DNA of 64,000 nt, from contig NZ_JACHHZ010000001.1 of NCBI RefSeq assembly GCF_014202975.1, forward strand, positions 310,001 to 374,000, written 5' to 3'. Within the stretch, counting starts at the first letter, position 1. Each line of letters begins with the position of its first letter. The DNA comes from Povalibacter uvarum. GTDB lineage: Bacteria; Pseudomonadota; Gammaproteobacteria; Steroidobacterales; Steroidobacteraceae. The notes under the pieces are model-generated. The model saw only the letters and a program-made list of their open reading frames with translations, ran no database searches and was not told the DNA's origin. The translations under genes and the position numbers were made by a program. This document shows positions 44,603 to 52,696 of the stretch, one piece after another.

Positions 44603-45682
44603 TCACTTCTGTGTCAGCGAATCCGCCGGCTTGAAGATCGCCTCGTACTTGTAGTCGGGGATCTCGAAAACCCAGCCCTGCAGTCGATCGTTCGTCGACT
44701 TCGCCGCGGCTTCGACGCTCTCGGTCGGCGTTGTCGGGGCCGGTTCAGCCTTTTCACCCTCGGCAGGTTCCGGTGTCTTCGTCGTTACATGGAAGCGCTC
44801 CGCGAGTGCAGCATCGTAGGTTGACCTCACTGCGACATAGCGCTTGTCGGCCTTCGAATAGCCGTCGAGATCGACAACAAGTCCATCGAAGGTCTTCACG
44901 GTCGCCTTGGCCGACGGCTTCTCGCTGGCGAAGTCCTGTGCCGGCAACACGTCTGCAAGGGAGAGTCCGGCCAGAGTCGAGGCGAGCCCGTTGACCGCGA
45001 ACGCGTCGGCTTCCTTGCCCTTCGGCAGGCCTTCGACCTTGAAGTCAGCGTCTGCCCGTGAGCTCTTCGCTGCCGTGTAGGAGGCCTTGGCGTCCGTCGT
45101 CACGTGAATTGACTGCACGCGATCCGCAGTCACGTCGACGACCGAGGCGCGCAGCCAATCGTGCGCTGTCGTCGATGCGCCGATCGACTCGTTGATCAGC
45201 CAGCTTGCCGGCTCGCCGGCCCGACGCACGTACGTGCCTTTGACGCCGCCGGACTTGCCGACGATCAGATTGACCGGCTTCGCGGTGCCCTCGAGTTCGA
45301 CTCTCGATCCGGTGGCGGCTGTCCCGCTGACGTCTTCCACACCGAGAGCGGCGTAGTTTTCCGGATTGGATGTCTTCTCTTCGACCGGCTTGGCTTCGGC
45401 AATGGCGAGCAGGAGTTTGCGGACCTTCGCGGCGTCCGCGGGATAGTTGGACCGTTCGGTCACGCTCCATTGCCCATCCTTGTGGACCAGCTCGAGCGCG
45501 CGTTCGTCGCCTGCCTTGAAGATGCGGACCGCAGTGACCGCCTTCAGATCGTCCTTCAGTCCCGGGTAGAGCGTATCGCTCACAGCCTCGCTGGATGAGG
45601 AGCGTTGATGCGAGAGCTGCAGCGCGATCACCAGCGCGGCAACAGCGGCCGCTGCGAGCAGGAGAAGCCTCTTCGATGTCAT
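44603..45682 (-). CDS. DUF4340 protein of a Gld-like ABC system
   Basis: About 359 residues from ATG 45682. It has one N-terminal hydrophobic anchor (about 4-22), then a soluble, probably periplasmic region of repeated beta-rich DUF4340 modules (AVRIFKAGDERALELVHKDG is the clear start). It is the last gene of the ABC cluster, 10 nt after the GldG-like gene. The function of DUF4340 is unknown. Confidence 0.82.
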   Translation of the reverse strand: MTSKRLLLLAAAAVAALVIALQLSHQRSSSSEAVSDTLYPGLKDDLKAVTAVRIFKAGDERALELVHKDGQWSVTERSNYPADAAKVRKLLLAIAEAKPVEEKTSNPENYAALGVEDVSGTAATGSRVELEGTAKPVNLIVGKSGGVKGTYVRRAGEPASWLINESIGASTTAHDWLRASVVDVTADRVQSIHVTTDAKASYTAAKSSRADADFKVEGLPKGKEADAFAVNGLASTLAGLSLADVLPAQDFASEKPSAKATVKTFDGLVVDLDGYSKADKRYVAVRSTYDAALAERFHVTTKTPEPAEGEKAEPAPTTPTESVEAAAKSTNDRLQGWVFEIPDYKYEAIFKPADSLTQK

Positions 45683-45692
45683 CGCTGCTCCC

Positions 45693-47612
45693 TCAACCTG
45701 TGTGGGCGGCTGCGCGGCCGGCCTGCAACTTGCGGCGACGCGTGATGGCCAATGCGATCGCGGCAACCGCGATCAGTATCGGGATCAGCGCGATGTTGAT
45801 CGCCTTCAGCTTCGTGCCGAGTCCCTCGATTTCCACGTCGAGGCTGCGACGCACGTCCCGCAGTTGCTTGCGGATGCGCACGCGTTCCTGCTGAAAGCGC
45901 GTCAGTTCCGCTTCCTGCTCCGCTGTCAGCTCGAGATCGCCCTGATTTGCACGGCCGGCCTGCAATTGCGTCAGCTTCTGCTCGGTGTCGCGCAATTCGC
46001 GGTCGAGTTCCTGCTCGGTCGAGCGCAGCCGATCATCCGCACGACGGCGAAGATCTTCGACCTTCGTGAACGGCCGGAAGAAGCTCTGCCGTCCGCGGAT
46101 GCTGATGAGATCGGAGCTGCCCGACAGATTGTCGAGCGCGTTCGCCAGGAAGTCGCCGTTGTTCGCCCACGCCACGGCAACGCGCTGGCCGAAGACGTTC
46201 TGACTGCGAACCCACAGCGGGTCGGCGAGGATGTCGGTATCCGCGACGAGGATGACGTTCGCGTCCTGTGCCGTCTCCTTGAGGCTTTCGCCCGGCGCGG
46301 CGCCTTCGGGAGTGCCATCCGCGAAGGCCGATTTCAGCTTGCCGTGAATGCGCGCGGCCAGGGCGTAACGCTCGCCCGTTGCCTTGAAACCGTCGAGAAG
46401 CGCGTCGCTGTCCGGAAGGAATGCGACTTTCGCCGTCGGCACCAGCGCTGCGTTGGTGCTCGACTGAATCAGCGGTTCGAACTCGATCTCCGCGTCATCT
46501 TTTTTCCTGAGCACGCCGCCAGTCATGACGTTGATCGAATCGAGGGCCGAGGTCACGACGTCCTTGCTGTCCATGCTGTCGCGATTGAAGCCGATGATCG
46601 CAATGTGCTGCGACGGCGTCTGGCCCGCCTGGAGCGCGACGGTGAGTCCCAGTTCGCGATCGCCGAGGACCTGGCCAGGGTCATAGCTCACGCCCCAGGC
46701 GTCGAGCAGCGGTCCCAGCGTCGAAGAACGGTTGCCCATCATCCCGCCCATCTGCGCCATTTGCGCCGCCTGCGGATCGTTCTCCGACTGCGGATCCATG
46801 AACGCGATCAGTTTGCCGCCGCGCATCACGAACTGATCGATGGCGTACAGCGTCTTCGGCCCGAGATCGCGCGGGTGAACGACGAGCAGGGTGTCGATGT
46901 CCGGAGCGATCGATGCCGAGTCCGTCGCGACGGTCTGCACGTCGAACAGCTCTCGCAGTTGCGAGATGCTTGCCCAACCCGGGCGCATGCCGCCCGAAGA
47001 CGGATCGAAGGACGCATCCACCGGCAGGCTCGACAGCAGGCCGATCTTCGCGCGCTGCGGATGATCGAGCCGATGAATCATGCTGGCGACGTCGTACTCG
47101 AGAAATTCTTCCTTGTCCGGCTGGAAGAACGGAATGATCTCGTGGCCATCGGTCGAGTTCGTACCCGCGAGGCCGAAGTACAGCGACTCGCCGCCGGCAC
47201 CGAGCGGAACCGCCTGCAGGCCGTACTCGGTCGCCCGGTCCTCATCTTCGGAGAACGGCTGCGGATCGATGACAGTGAGGCGCAGCTTGCCTTTCGATCG
47301 TTGCGCCATCTCTTCGAGCAGTTCGCGAACCCTCTGCGCATAAGCACGCAACGGAGGCGACTCGCGGCTCGCATCCTGCGAGAAGAAGAAATACAGGTTC
47401 ACCGGCTCCTTGAGCGATTCGAGAATCCGCTCGCTGCCGGGCGCGATCGAATAGAGCTTGCTCTCCGTGAGATCGAGTCGCGCTCCGCGCAGCAGGAACG
47501 TGAGCAGGATCGTCAGGCCGATGAACAACACTGCGAGCGCGACGAGCGCGCCGACACCGTAGATCTTGTGGCCTTTCGCAGTGGCTGACAGCTGGGAGTG
47601 AGATGAGGTCAT
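45693..47612 (-). CDS. GldG-like ABC auxiliary protein
   Basis: A 639-residue protein with a helix near 17-40, a large extracytoplasmic region (LDLTESKLYSIAPGSERIL, the family start, then FFFSQD and a receptor-like fold) and a C-terminal helix near 605-628. A coiled-coil stretch of about 90 residues rich in Glu, Arg and Gln (about 510-600) precedes the last helix. GldG-type proteins work with GldA/GldF ABC transporters. GldG is linked to gliding in Bacteroidetes, but its role elsewhere is unknown. Confidence 0.83.
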   Translation of the reverse strand: MTSSHSQLSATAKGHKIYGVGALVALAVLFIGLTILLTFLLRGARLDLTESKLYSIAPGSERILESLKEPVNLYFFFSQDASRESPPLRAYAQRVRELLEEMAQRSKGKLRLTVIDPQPFSEDEDRATEYGLQAVPLGAGGESLYFGLAGTNSTDGHEIIPFFQPDKEEFLEYDVASMIHRLDHPQRAKIGLLSSLPVDASFDPSSGGMRPGWASISQLRELFDVQTVATDSASIAPDIDTLLVVHPRDLGPKTLYAIDQFVMRGGKLIAFMDPQSENDPQAAQMAQMGGMMGNRSSTLGPLLDAWGVSYDPGQVLGDRELGLTVALQAGQTPSQHIAIIGFNRDSMDSKDVVTSALDSINVMTGGVLRKKDDAEIEFEPLIQSSTNAALVPTAKVAFLPDSDALLDGFKATGERYALAARIHGKLKSAFADGTPEGAAPGESLKETAQDANVILVADTDILADPLWVRSQNVFGQRVAVAWANNGDFLANALDNLSGSSDLISIRGRQSFFRPFTKVEDLRRRADDRLRSTEQELDRELRDTEQKLTQLQAGRANQGDLELTAEQEAELTRFQQERVRIRKQLRDVRRSLDVEIEGLGTKLKAINIALIPILIAVAAIALAITRRRKLQAGRAAAHTG

Positions 47613-47613
47613 G

Positions 47614-48351
47614 TCAGTCAGCCTTCTTCATATCGAGCACGATGGCGTTCGCGGCCAGGCTTATTGCGATCAGCGTCGCGAAATAGAGCAGGTCGCGCAG
47701 ATCGATCACGCCCTTGGCGATCGAGCTGAAGTGCGTCAGGAAAGACATCGACGCGATCGCATCGATGATGGATTGCGGCAGCAGGCCATCGAGCGCGTTG
47801 ATCGCAGGGCCAAAGCCCGTCAGCAGGAAGAGCACCAGGCACACCATCGCCGTCAGGATGAAGGCGATGACCTGGTTGCGTGTCGTTGCGGAGATGCAGC
47901 TGCCGATCGCAAGGAAGCCGCCTGCCATCAGGAAGCTTCCGACATACGCAGCGAGGATCGTGCCGTTGTCCGGATCGCCGAGGTAGTTGACCGTGATCCA
48001 CATCGGGAACGTCAGCGCGAGCGCGACTCCCGCGAAAGCCCAGGCCGCGAGGAACTTGCCGAGCACGGCCTGCCACAGCGTGACAGGCAGCGTCATCAGC
48101 AGTTCGATCGTTCCTGACTTGCGTTCCTCCGCCCAGAGTCGCATCGACAGGGCAGGGATGAAGAACAGGTACAGCCAGGGGTGGTAGGTGAAGAACGGCG
48201 CAAGATCCGCCTGGCCGCGCTCGAAGAAGCCGCCCAGGACGAACGTGCATACGCCGGTCAGGAAAAGGAAGATCACGATGAACACGAACGCGAGCGGCGT
48301 TGCGAAGTAGCTCGCGAATTCGCGTCTGAAGAGCGTGCAGATGTTATGCAT
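47614..48351 (-). CDS. ABC transporter permease (GldF/ABC-2 type)
   Basis: About 245 residues with six hydrophobic helices; MHNICTLFRREFASYFATP is a typical ABC-2 N-terminus. The segment RLWAEERKSGTIELLMTLPV is the conserved cytoplasmic coupling loop. The start at 48351 overlaps the ATPase stop by 8 nt. The upstream in-frame part is rejected because it lies inside the ATPase gene. It pairs with the ATPase and the GldG-like protein. Confidence 0.88.
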   Translation of the reverse strand: MHNICTLFRREFASYFATPLAFVFIVIFLFLTGVCTFVLGGFFERGQADLAPFFTYHPWLYLFFIPALSMRLWAEERKSGTIELLMTLPVTLWQAVLGKFLAAWAFAGVALALTFPMWITVNYLGDPDNGTILAAYVGSFLMAGGFLAIGSCISATTRNQVIAFILTAMVCLVLFLLTGFGPAINALDGLLPQSIIDAIASMSFLTHFSSIAKGVIDLRDLLYFATLIAISLAANAIVLDMKKAD

Positions 48352-49087
48352 GGGCAGCCACTCCCTGGACCGGTGCACCCGTCGTGATGGCGCGGAACAC
48401 ATCGTCGAGGCGACCGGTCGCCGATCGCGCCTTCAGATTCCGCGGCGTGTCGTCGGCAAGGATGCGTCCGTTCGAGATGATGATCGCGCGATTGCAGAGC
48501 GCATCCACCTCTTCGAGGATGTGCGTCGAGATCACGATGATCTTGTCCTTCGACATCGCGCTGATGAGCGTGCGGACTTCGTGCTTCTGGTTGGGATCGA
48601 GGCCGTCGGTGGGTTCGTCGAGAATCAGCACCGGTGGATCGTGCAGCAGCGCCTGCGCGAGTCCGACGCGACGTTTGAAACCCTTCGAGAGTGTTTCGAT
48701 CGGTTGCTCGAGCACACTGCCGAGCGCGAGGCGGGAGATCACATCGTCCAGTCGGCTCTTGCGCCGATCGCCCGCAAGTCCGCGCACGTTGGCGATGAAG
48801 TCGAGGAACGCGCGAACCGTCATCTCAGCGTACGCGGGCGCGCCTTCCGGCAGGTAGCCCATGCACGTCTTCGCGGCCAGCGGCGCTGACTCAACATCGT
48901 GGCCGCACACACGGATGCTTCCCGATGTCGGGGCCAGGAAGCCCGTGATCATTTTCATCGTCGTGGATTTGCCGGCGCCGTTCGGTCCGAGGAATCCCAG
49001 GACCTCTCCTGCCGCGACGCTGAAGGTCAGGTCGTCGACCGCCTTGAGCACGCCATAGCGTTTGGTCAGATGGTTGATCTCGATCAT
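48344..49087 (-). CDS. ABC transporter ATP-binding protein (GldA type)
   Basis: A 247-residue ATPase. Walker A GPNGAGKST is at about 34-42. The signature LSKGFKRRVGLAQALL has K-G-F in place of the usual S-G-G-Q core, as in GldA-like proteins. Walker B VLILDEPTDGLDP and switch His in STHILEE follow. It is the first gene of a four-gene unit (ATPase, permease, GldG-like, DUF4340). A GACTGCAGTC palindrome sits in the leader near 49124-49133. Confidence 0.93.
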   Translation of the reverse strand: MIEINHLTKRYGVLKAVDDLTFSVAAGEVLGFLGPNGAGKSTTMKMITGFLAPTSGSIRVCGHDVESAPLAAKTCMGYLPEGAPAYAEMTVRAFLDFIANVRGLAGDRRKSRLDDVISRLALGSVLEQPIETLSKGFKRRVGLAQALLHDPPVLILDEPTDGLDPNQKHEVRTLISAMSKDKIIVISTHILEEVDALCNRAIIISNGRILADDTPRNLKARSATGRLDDVFRAITTGAPVQGVAAHA

Positions 49088-49426
49088 GTTGTCTTGTTCG
49101 TCGCTCGTTTTTCGGTAGTTCGAAGACTGCAGTCAGACTGCGCAAACCCGTTGAGGTTCGCGAAGCGTGGTGAGTGTTCCCGCGAGAGGGCGGCGATTTT
49201 TCTATGGGTCCGGCGGGCTTTTCAAGGATGGACAGGTTTGCGATCGCCTCGGTGACGTCGACTTAATTTTCAGGGAGGGGCGGTTGACCCGGACCAGCCG
49301 TACCAGGTCATGGACGTTCATTTCGCACCGCCAAAATGGCTTTCATCGGCCGCAGCCGAAGGTCGGCTAGTAGTTTCCCTTATGATTTATTTGAAAGTTT
49401 TTGTCGATTCCTTCACAAAAGGGGTG
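49088..49426. other. Non-coding stretch upstream of the candidate small RNA
   Basis: No plausible gene is visible. The base composition becomes AT-richer toward 49375-49420 (TTATGATTTATTTGAAAG), unlike the surrounding coding DNA. A GCCG/CGGC hairpin is near 49350-49370. Promoters for the GldA-type gene (minus) must lie at its left end, but no clear hexamers were found. Confidence 0.4.
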
Positions 49427-49455
49427 TTGTGCTGCGTGACAGCAATCTGTATATT
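49427..49455 (+). promoter_or_regulatory. Strong sigma-70-like promoter of the candidate small RNA
   Basis: TTGTGC at 49427-49432 and TATATT at 49450-49455 are separated by 17 nt, in an AT-rich context. The predicted transcript start is about 49461-49463, immediately before the first paired segment of the RNA. Confidence 0.6.
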
Positions 49456-49461
49456 TGGCAC

Positions 49462-49641
49462 CGCAAAATGACGCAGCGGCGGGCCGGAAGCGGCAAGCCT
49501 CCAGGGACAACCTGGGAACTAATCCGACGCTGGCGGTCAATGCAAAGGTTGCTGAGTGTCGTGCCCGGTTTTGCGTGGCGCGACGTAGCTCGAATCCCCC
49601 TGATTGGCCGGACCCATCGCAAGATGACCGGCCTTTTTTTT
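49462..49641 (+). ncRNA. Candidate structured small RNA, about 180 nt
   Basis: Bounded by a 17-nt-spaced promoter and a textbook terminator, with no open frame. Long-range complementarity is visible: CGCAAAA 49462-49468 with TTTTGCG 49569-49575, and CGGGC 49480-49484 with GCCCG 49563-49567. Inside is a CCAGG/CCTGG hairpin with loop GACAA (49501-49515). The T8 tail would suit Hfq binding. I do not recognise it as 6S, tmRNA, RNase P, SRP or a known riboswitch. It could also be an attenuated leader of the histone-like gene, which however has its own -10. Confidence 0.55.
49606..49641 (+). terminator. Intrinsic terminator
   Basis: GGCCGG 49606-49611 pairs with CCGGCC 49628-49633. Inside, CATC pairs with GATG around a GCAA tetraloop. 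Eight T follow directly (49634-49641). It is the clearest terminator in the window and ends the candidate small RNA. Confidence 0.85.
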
Positions 49642-49644
49642 GCC

Positions 49645-49673
49645 CTGTCGTTTCGTGTGCTTCCCGTTATATT
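49645..49673 (+). promoter_or_regulatory. Putative promoter of the histone-like gene
   Basis: TATATT at 49668-49673 with a weak -35 (CTGTCG, 49645-49650) at 17-nt spacing. It lies immediately after the terminator and about 46 nt before the start codon. Confidence 0.4.
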
Positions 49674-49719
49674 TCGCCGCTCGGGATCGAAGCGGGGTTC
49701 ACTCACGGGAGGTATCGCG

Positions 49720-50238
49720 ATGGCGACTCGTCAGGAGTTTCTCACTCAGCTGCAGGATCAGCTCGCTTCGTGGACCCGGTGGGTCCAGGAGCTCCAGGGA
49801 AAGGCGCTCGCGGACAAACTACGCGACGATGCCACGGCCGTTTACCGCCGCCGCGCTTCCCATGTGAGTCAATTGATCGAGCAGGGGCGGGGACAGATCG
49901 ATCGGCTCGCCGAGGCGAGCGACGACGCGTGGGACAGCATCTCGGCCGGGGCAGAGCAGGCATGGAATTCGTTGCGCGATGTCGCCGAAAGCCTGGCTGG
50001 GCAACCCGATCCGGACGACGCTCCTGCCGCCCGACGCCGTCGCGCATCACCGGCCAGGTCCGCGAAGAAGACAAAGAAGCCGGCTCCTGCAAGGAAGGCA
50101 GCGCCGCCGAAGAAGAAGGCAGCCGCGAAAGCCACTGGCAAGAAGGCGGCCAAGAAGAAGGCGAAAGCTCGCGTCGTTCCGCGTGCCAAAGCCAAGTCCG
50201 CGAAGAAGAAGGCCCGGCGACCCGCCAGAAAGAAATAG
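49720..50238 (+). CDS. Histone H1-like lysine-rich protein
   Basis: About 172 residues. Residues about 1-90 are helical and amphipathic (EFLTQLQDQLASWTRWVQEL, then HVSQLIEQGRGQIDRLAE). Residues about 105-172 are an unbroken Lys/Ala/Pro-rich tail (AKKTKKPAPARKAAPPKKKA) ending RRPARKK, like H1/AlgP/Hc1-type tails that coat DNA. A strong GGGAGG lies 7 nt before the ATG at 49720, which sets the start. The frame is open upstream, but that part lies over the small RNA. Likely role: nucleoid compaction or regulation. Confidence 0.8.
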   Translation: MATRQEFLTQLQDQLASWTRWVQELQGKALADKLRDDATAVYRRRASHVSQLIEQGRGQIDRLAEASDDAWDSISAGAEQAWNSLRDVAESLAGQPDPDDAPAARRRRASPARSAKKTKKPAPARKAAPPKKKAAAKATGKKAAKKKAKARVVPRAKAKSAKKKARRPARKK

Positions 50239-50260
50239 TTTAAGGAATCGAGCGGCGACG

Positions 50261-51040
50261 TCAGTTCGACTTCGCCGCCCGCGCTTCGATTTCGGCCTTG
50301 TTTGCCCGCAGGAACTTGCGGATATCCGGCACGGACGGCCGATCGGCAATGCGACCGATGAGCTCCGCCAGTTCGTGCCACGGCTTGCCCCATTTGAGCA
50401 GGCGCACCGCGTCGGCCAGCATCTTTTCTTTCAGGTCGGCGGCGGCTGCGGGCTTGGGTGCGGGAGCTTTGGCGGGTGCTGCCGCGGCGGCTGGTGCCGC
50501 AGGTCTGGCTCCCGGGGTCGGTCGGACAACGGGTTTGGGTTCTGGAGCCTTGGGCTCAGCGGCCTTGGGTGCCGCGGTCGGAGCCGCTTTTGCCACCGCT
50601 GGAACTCTGAGCCGGGGCATTTCCCGCGTCGACTCATCAGTGGCCGGACGAGCGCGGGCCGCAGCCTGCACTTTCTGGATGAAAGGGGCTTCCACGGTCT
50701 GGCTCATCGTCGAGGACGTGTTCTCCCGCCCCGGTTCAGCGAGCGGCACAAAACGCTGGATATGCTGGATCCCGACGAGGTTCGCGAGAAACGCCATCAA
50801 TTCCAGTGATTCGGCAAAACGGCTGTCGCCCATGGCCTGGCGGGTTTCGCAGTGACTCTTCAGCTCGAGGATCTTCTGGCGGGCGACTTCGAGAACCCAG
50901 CGGGTGGGGCGGTCGTGCTTCGGCCAGGGCTGCGCCCGGCTGTACGCGGCATCGCTCAGCTCCGCGTACTTCAAATGCAGATCGACGCTCGCAAGCCACT
51001 TGTCGATCAGTTCGGTGATGCGGCGATCCGCAGGGGTCAT
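50261..51040 (-). CDS. Uncharacterised Ala/Pro-rich linker protein
   Basis: A 259-residue soluble protein I cannot assign to a named family. Residues about 1-100 are helical (RITELIDKWLASVDLHLKYA, HDRPTRWVLEVARQKILELK). About 130-205 are a disordered Ala/Pro/Lys linker. A C-terminal helical domain (about 205-259) begins LKEKMLADAVRLLKWGKPWH. The two-domain/long-linker layout suggests a scaffold. It converges on the histone-like gene, 22 nt apart, and lies downstream of tRNA-Glu on the same strand. Confidence 0.75.
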   Translation of the reverse strand: MTPADRRITELIDKWLASVDLHLKYAELSDAAYSRAQPWPKHDRPTRWVLEVARQKILELKSHCETRQAMGDSRFAESLELMAFLANLVGIQHIQRFVPLAEPGRENTSSTMSQTVEAPFIQKVQAAARARPATDESTREMPRLRVPAVAKAAPTAAPKAAEPKAPEPKPVVRPTPGARPAAPAAAAAPAKAPAPKPAAAADLKEKMLADAVRLLKWGKPWHELAELIGRIADRPSVPDIRKFLRANKAEIEARAAKSN

Positions 51041-51153
51041 GTCAGCTCCCGGTCACTTCGGCCGCATTATGCACGGGACTTCAGGCAGTTCTGAGATGGT
51101 CCTCCCAGAGACAGGGCGTATACGCGCGGGAATCGCGGCCGAAGCGGGAAAGA

Positions 51154-51229
<76 letters not shown>

Positions 51230-51262
51230 GCATTGGACCGGTCGAACGCCGGTCGAGGCTGT

Positions 51263-51290
51263 ATTATAGACGTCGCGGTTCCTGTCTCAA
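51263..51290 (-). promoter_or_regulatory. Promoter of tRNA-Glu
   Basis: On the minus strand, TTGAGA (51285-51290) and a perfect TATAAT (51263-51268) have a 16-nt spacer, placing the start about 28 nt before the tRNA. A GC-rich stretch follows the -10, but a strict stringent discriminator cannot be claimed. Confidence 0.7.
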
Positions 51291-51319
51291 GCGGCGTGCG
51301 CTCATTGAACGAATCAACA

Positions 51320-52684
51320 ATGCCTCAAACCGGCGGTGATGCCAGCAGACCGCTCATCGTTGCGCGCGAAAATCATCCGATCTCGCGGGCCAACATTTCG
51401 CCGAACGCGCTCAAGGTCATGTATCGGCTCAAGGAGGCCGGGTATCAGGCTTTCCTGGTGGGCGGTGCCGTGCGCGACCTCTTGCTGGGGCTGAGTCCCA
51501 AGGATTTCGACGTCGCCACCAATGCGCATCCGGACCAGGTCAAGCAGCTCTTCCGGAACTGCCGGCTGATCGGCCGGCGCTTCCACCTGGCTCACGTCCG
51601 GTTCGGCTACGAGATCATCGAGGTTGCGACCTTCCGCGCCGCCCATACGCCGATCGACGAGGACAACAGCGTCGATGAAGGCGGGCACCGCGTCCTCGAC
51701 GACCGTGGCCGCATCCTTCGCGACAATCTGTACGGCACGATCGAAGAAGACGTGTGGCGCCGCGACTTCACCGCCAACGCGCTCTACTACAACATCGAAG
51801 ACTTCTCGGTCTGGGACTACGTCGGTGGTGTTGCGGACGCGCAGGCGAAAGTCCTGCGCCTGATCGGCGATCCGGAAACCCGCTACCGCGAAGATCCGGT
51901 CCGGATGCTGCGGGCGATTCGCTTCGCGGCGAAGCTCGAGTTTCAGATTCATGCGGATACCGCCGCCCCGATCAGCAAGCTTGCGTGGATGCTCGACGGT
52001 GTTCCGCCTGCACGATTGTTCGACGAGGTGAACAAGTTGTTCCTGTCGGGCAGCGCGGCGAGCGCTTTCGATCTTCTGATTCGCTACGGATTGCTCGAGC
52101 ACCTTTTTCCCGATGTCACCCAGGCGCTCAACGAGTCGCCTGATGGCGTCGCTGCTCAGCTGGTGCGACTGGGTCTCGCAGGAACCGATGAGCGCGTGCG
52201 CGCGGACAAGTCCGTCACGCCGACATTTCTGTTCGCGCTGCTCTTGTGGCCCGCGATCAGTCGCGCGTATCAGCGGCTCAATCCGCAACCGGGCAGTGAG
52301 TTCCAGCAGATGACGCTGGCGTGCGAACAAGCGACGGCGCGCCAGCAGGCACGCGTTGCCGTGCCCAAGCGCTTCACGTTGCCGATGCGCGAGATCATCA
52401 GCATGCAGCCCCGCTTCAACATGCGTTCCGGTCGACGGGCGCTGCGTCTTCTCGATCATCCGCGCTTCCGTGCTGCGTACGATTTTCTGTTGCTGCGTGT
52501 CGCCGCGGGTGATGCGGATCCGGAACTCGGCGACTGGTGGACGGAGATTCAATCGCTGCCCGCGGAGGAGCGCATCGCGCGCGTCGAGCAGCGTCCGGCG
52601 GGAGCAGTGCAGGGTGAGGCGCCTCGCTCGGGAAACCGCCGTCGCCGTCGCCGCCGTCGTCATCCTGCCGTCAGCAATCCCTGA
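51320..52684 (+). CDS. pcnB: Poly(A) polymerase I
   Basis: Adds 3' poly(A) tails that promote RNA decay. About 454 residues. The nucleotidyltransferase core has GGAVRDLLLG near 47-56 and DFDVAT with the catalytic Asp pair, then RRDFTANALYYN and RMLRAIRFAAKL. The C-terminus is very basic, with eight consecutive Arg before HPAV. ATG 51320 is used, with GTG 51296 possible; neither has a clear ribosome-binding site. It is followed 12 nt later by folK, the conserved pcnB-folK pair. Confidence 0.95.
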   Translation: MPQTGGDASRPLIVARENHPISRANISPNALKVMYRLKEAGYQAFLVGGAVRDLLLGLSPKDFDVATNAHPDQVKQLFRNCRLIGRRFHLAHVRFGYEIIEVATFRAAHTPIDEDNSVDEGGHRVLDDRGRILRDNLYGTIEEDVWRRDFTANALYYNIEDFSVWDYVGGVADAQAKVLRLIGDPETRYREDPVRMLRAIRFAAKLEFQIHADTAAPISKLAWMLDGVPPARLFDEVNKLFLSGSAASAFDLLIRYGLLEHLFPDVTQALNESPDGVAAQLVRLGLAGTDERVRADKSVTPTFLFALLLWPAISRAYQRLNPQPGSEFQQMTLACEQATARQQARVAVPKRFTLPMREIISMQPRFNMRSGRRALRLLDHPRFRAAYDFLLLRVAAGDADPELGDWWTEIQSLPAEERIARVEQRPAGAVQGEAPRSGNRRRRRRRRHPAVSNP

Positions 52685-52696
52685 TCGGTGACGTCG

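Noticed and set aside
45702-47588. Long plus-strand open frame opposite the GldG-like gene
   Set aside because: Antisense shadow with Arg-rich composition. The minus-strand product has membrane helices and family motifs.
49270-49330. ACCAGGTCATG, resembling the SRP (4.5S) RNA apical loop
   Set aside because: The essential GGAAGGAAGCAGCC-like segment of SRP RNA is missing and the flanks do not pair.
49583-49602. GCTCGAATCCCC, resembling a tRNA T-loop
   Set aside because: The flanking bases do not form a T-stem, and no acceptor, D or anticodon arm is present.
49336-49719. Upstream extension of the histone-like protein by 128 codons
   Set aside because: It would run through the small-RNA terminator, and GGGAGG marks the start at 49720. 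The extension has no similarity to anything and is rich in rare-looking codons.
50050-50235. Lys/Ala codon-rich repeats of the histone-like gene as a tandem DNA repeat
   Set aside because: The periodicity comes from AAG and GCC codons of a low-complexity protein tail and has no fixed unit.
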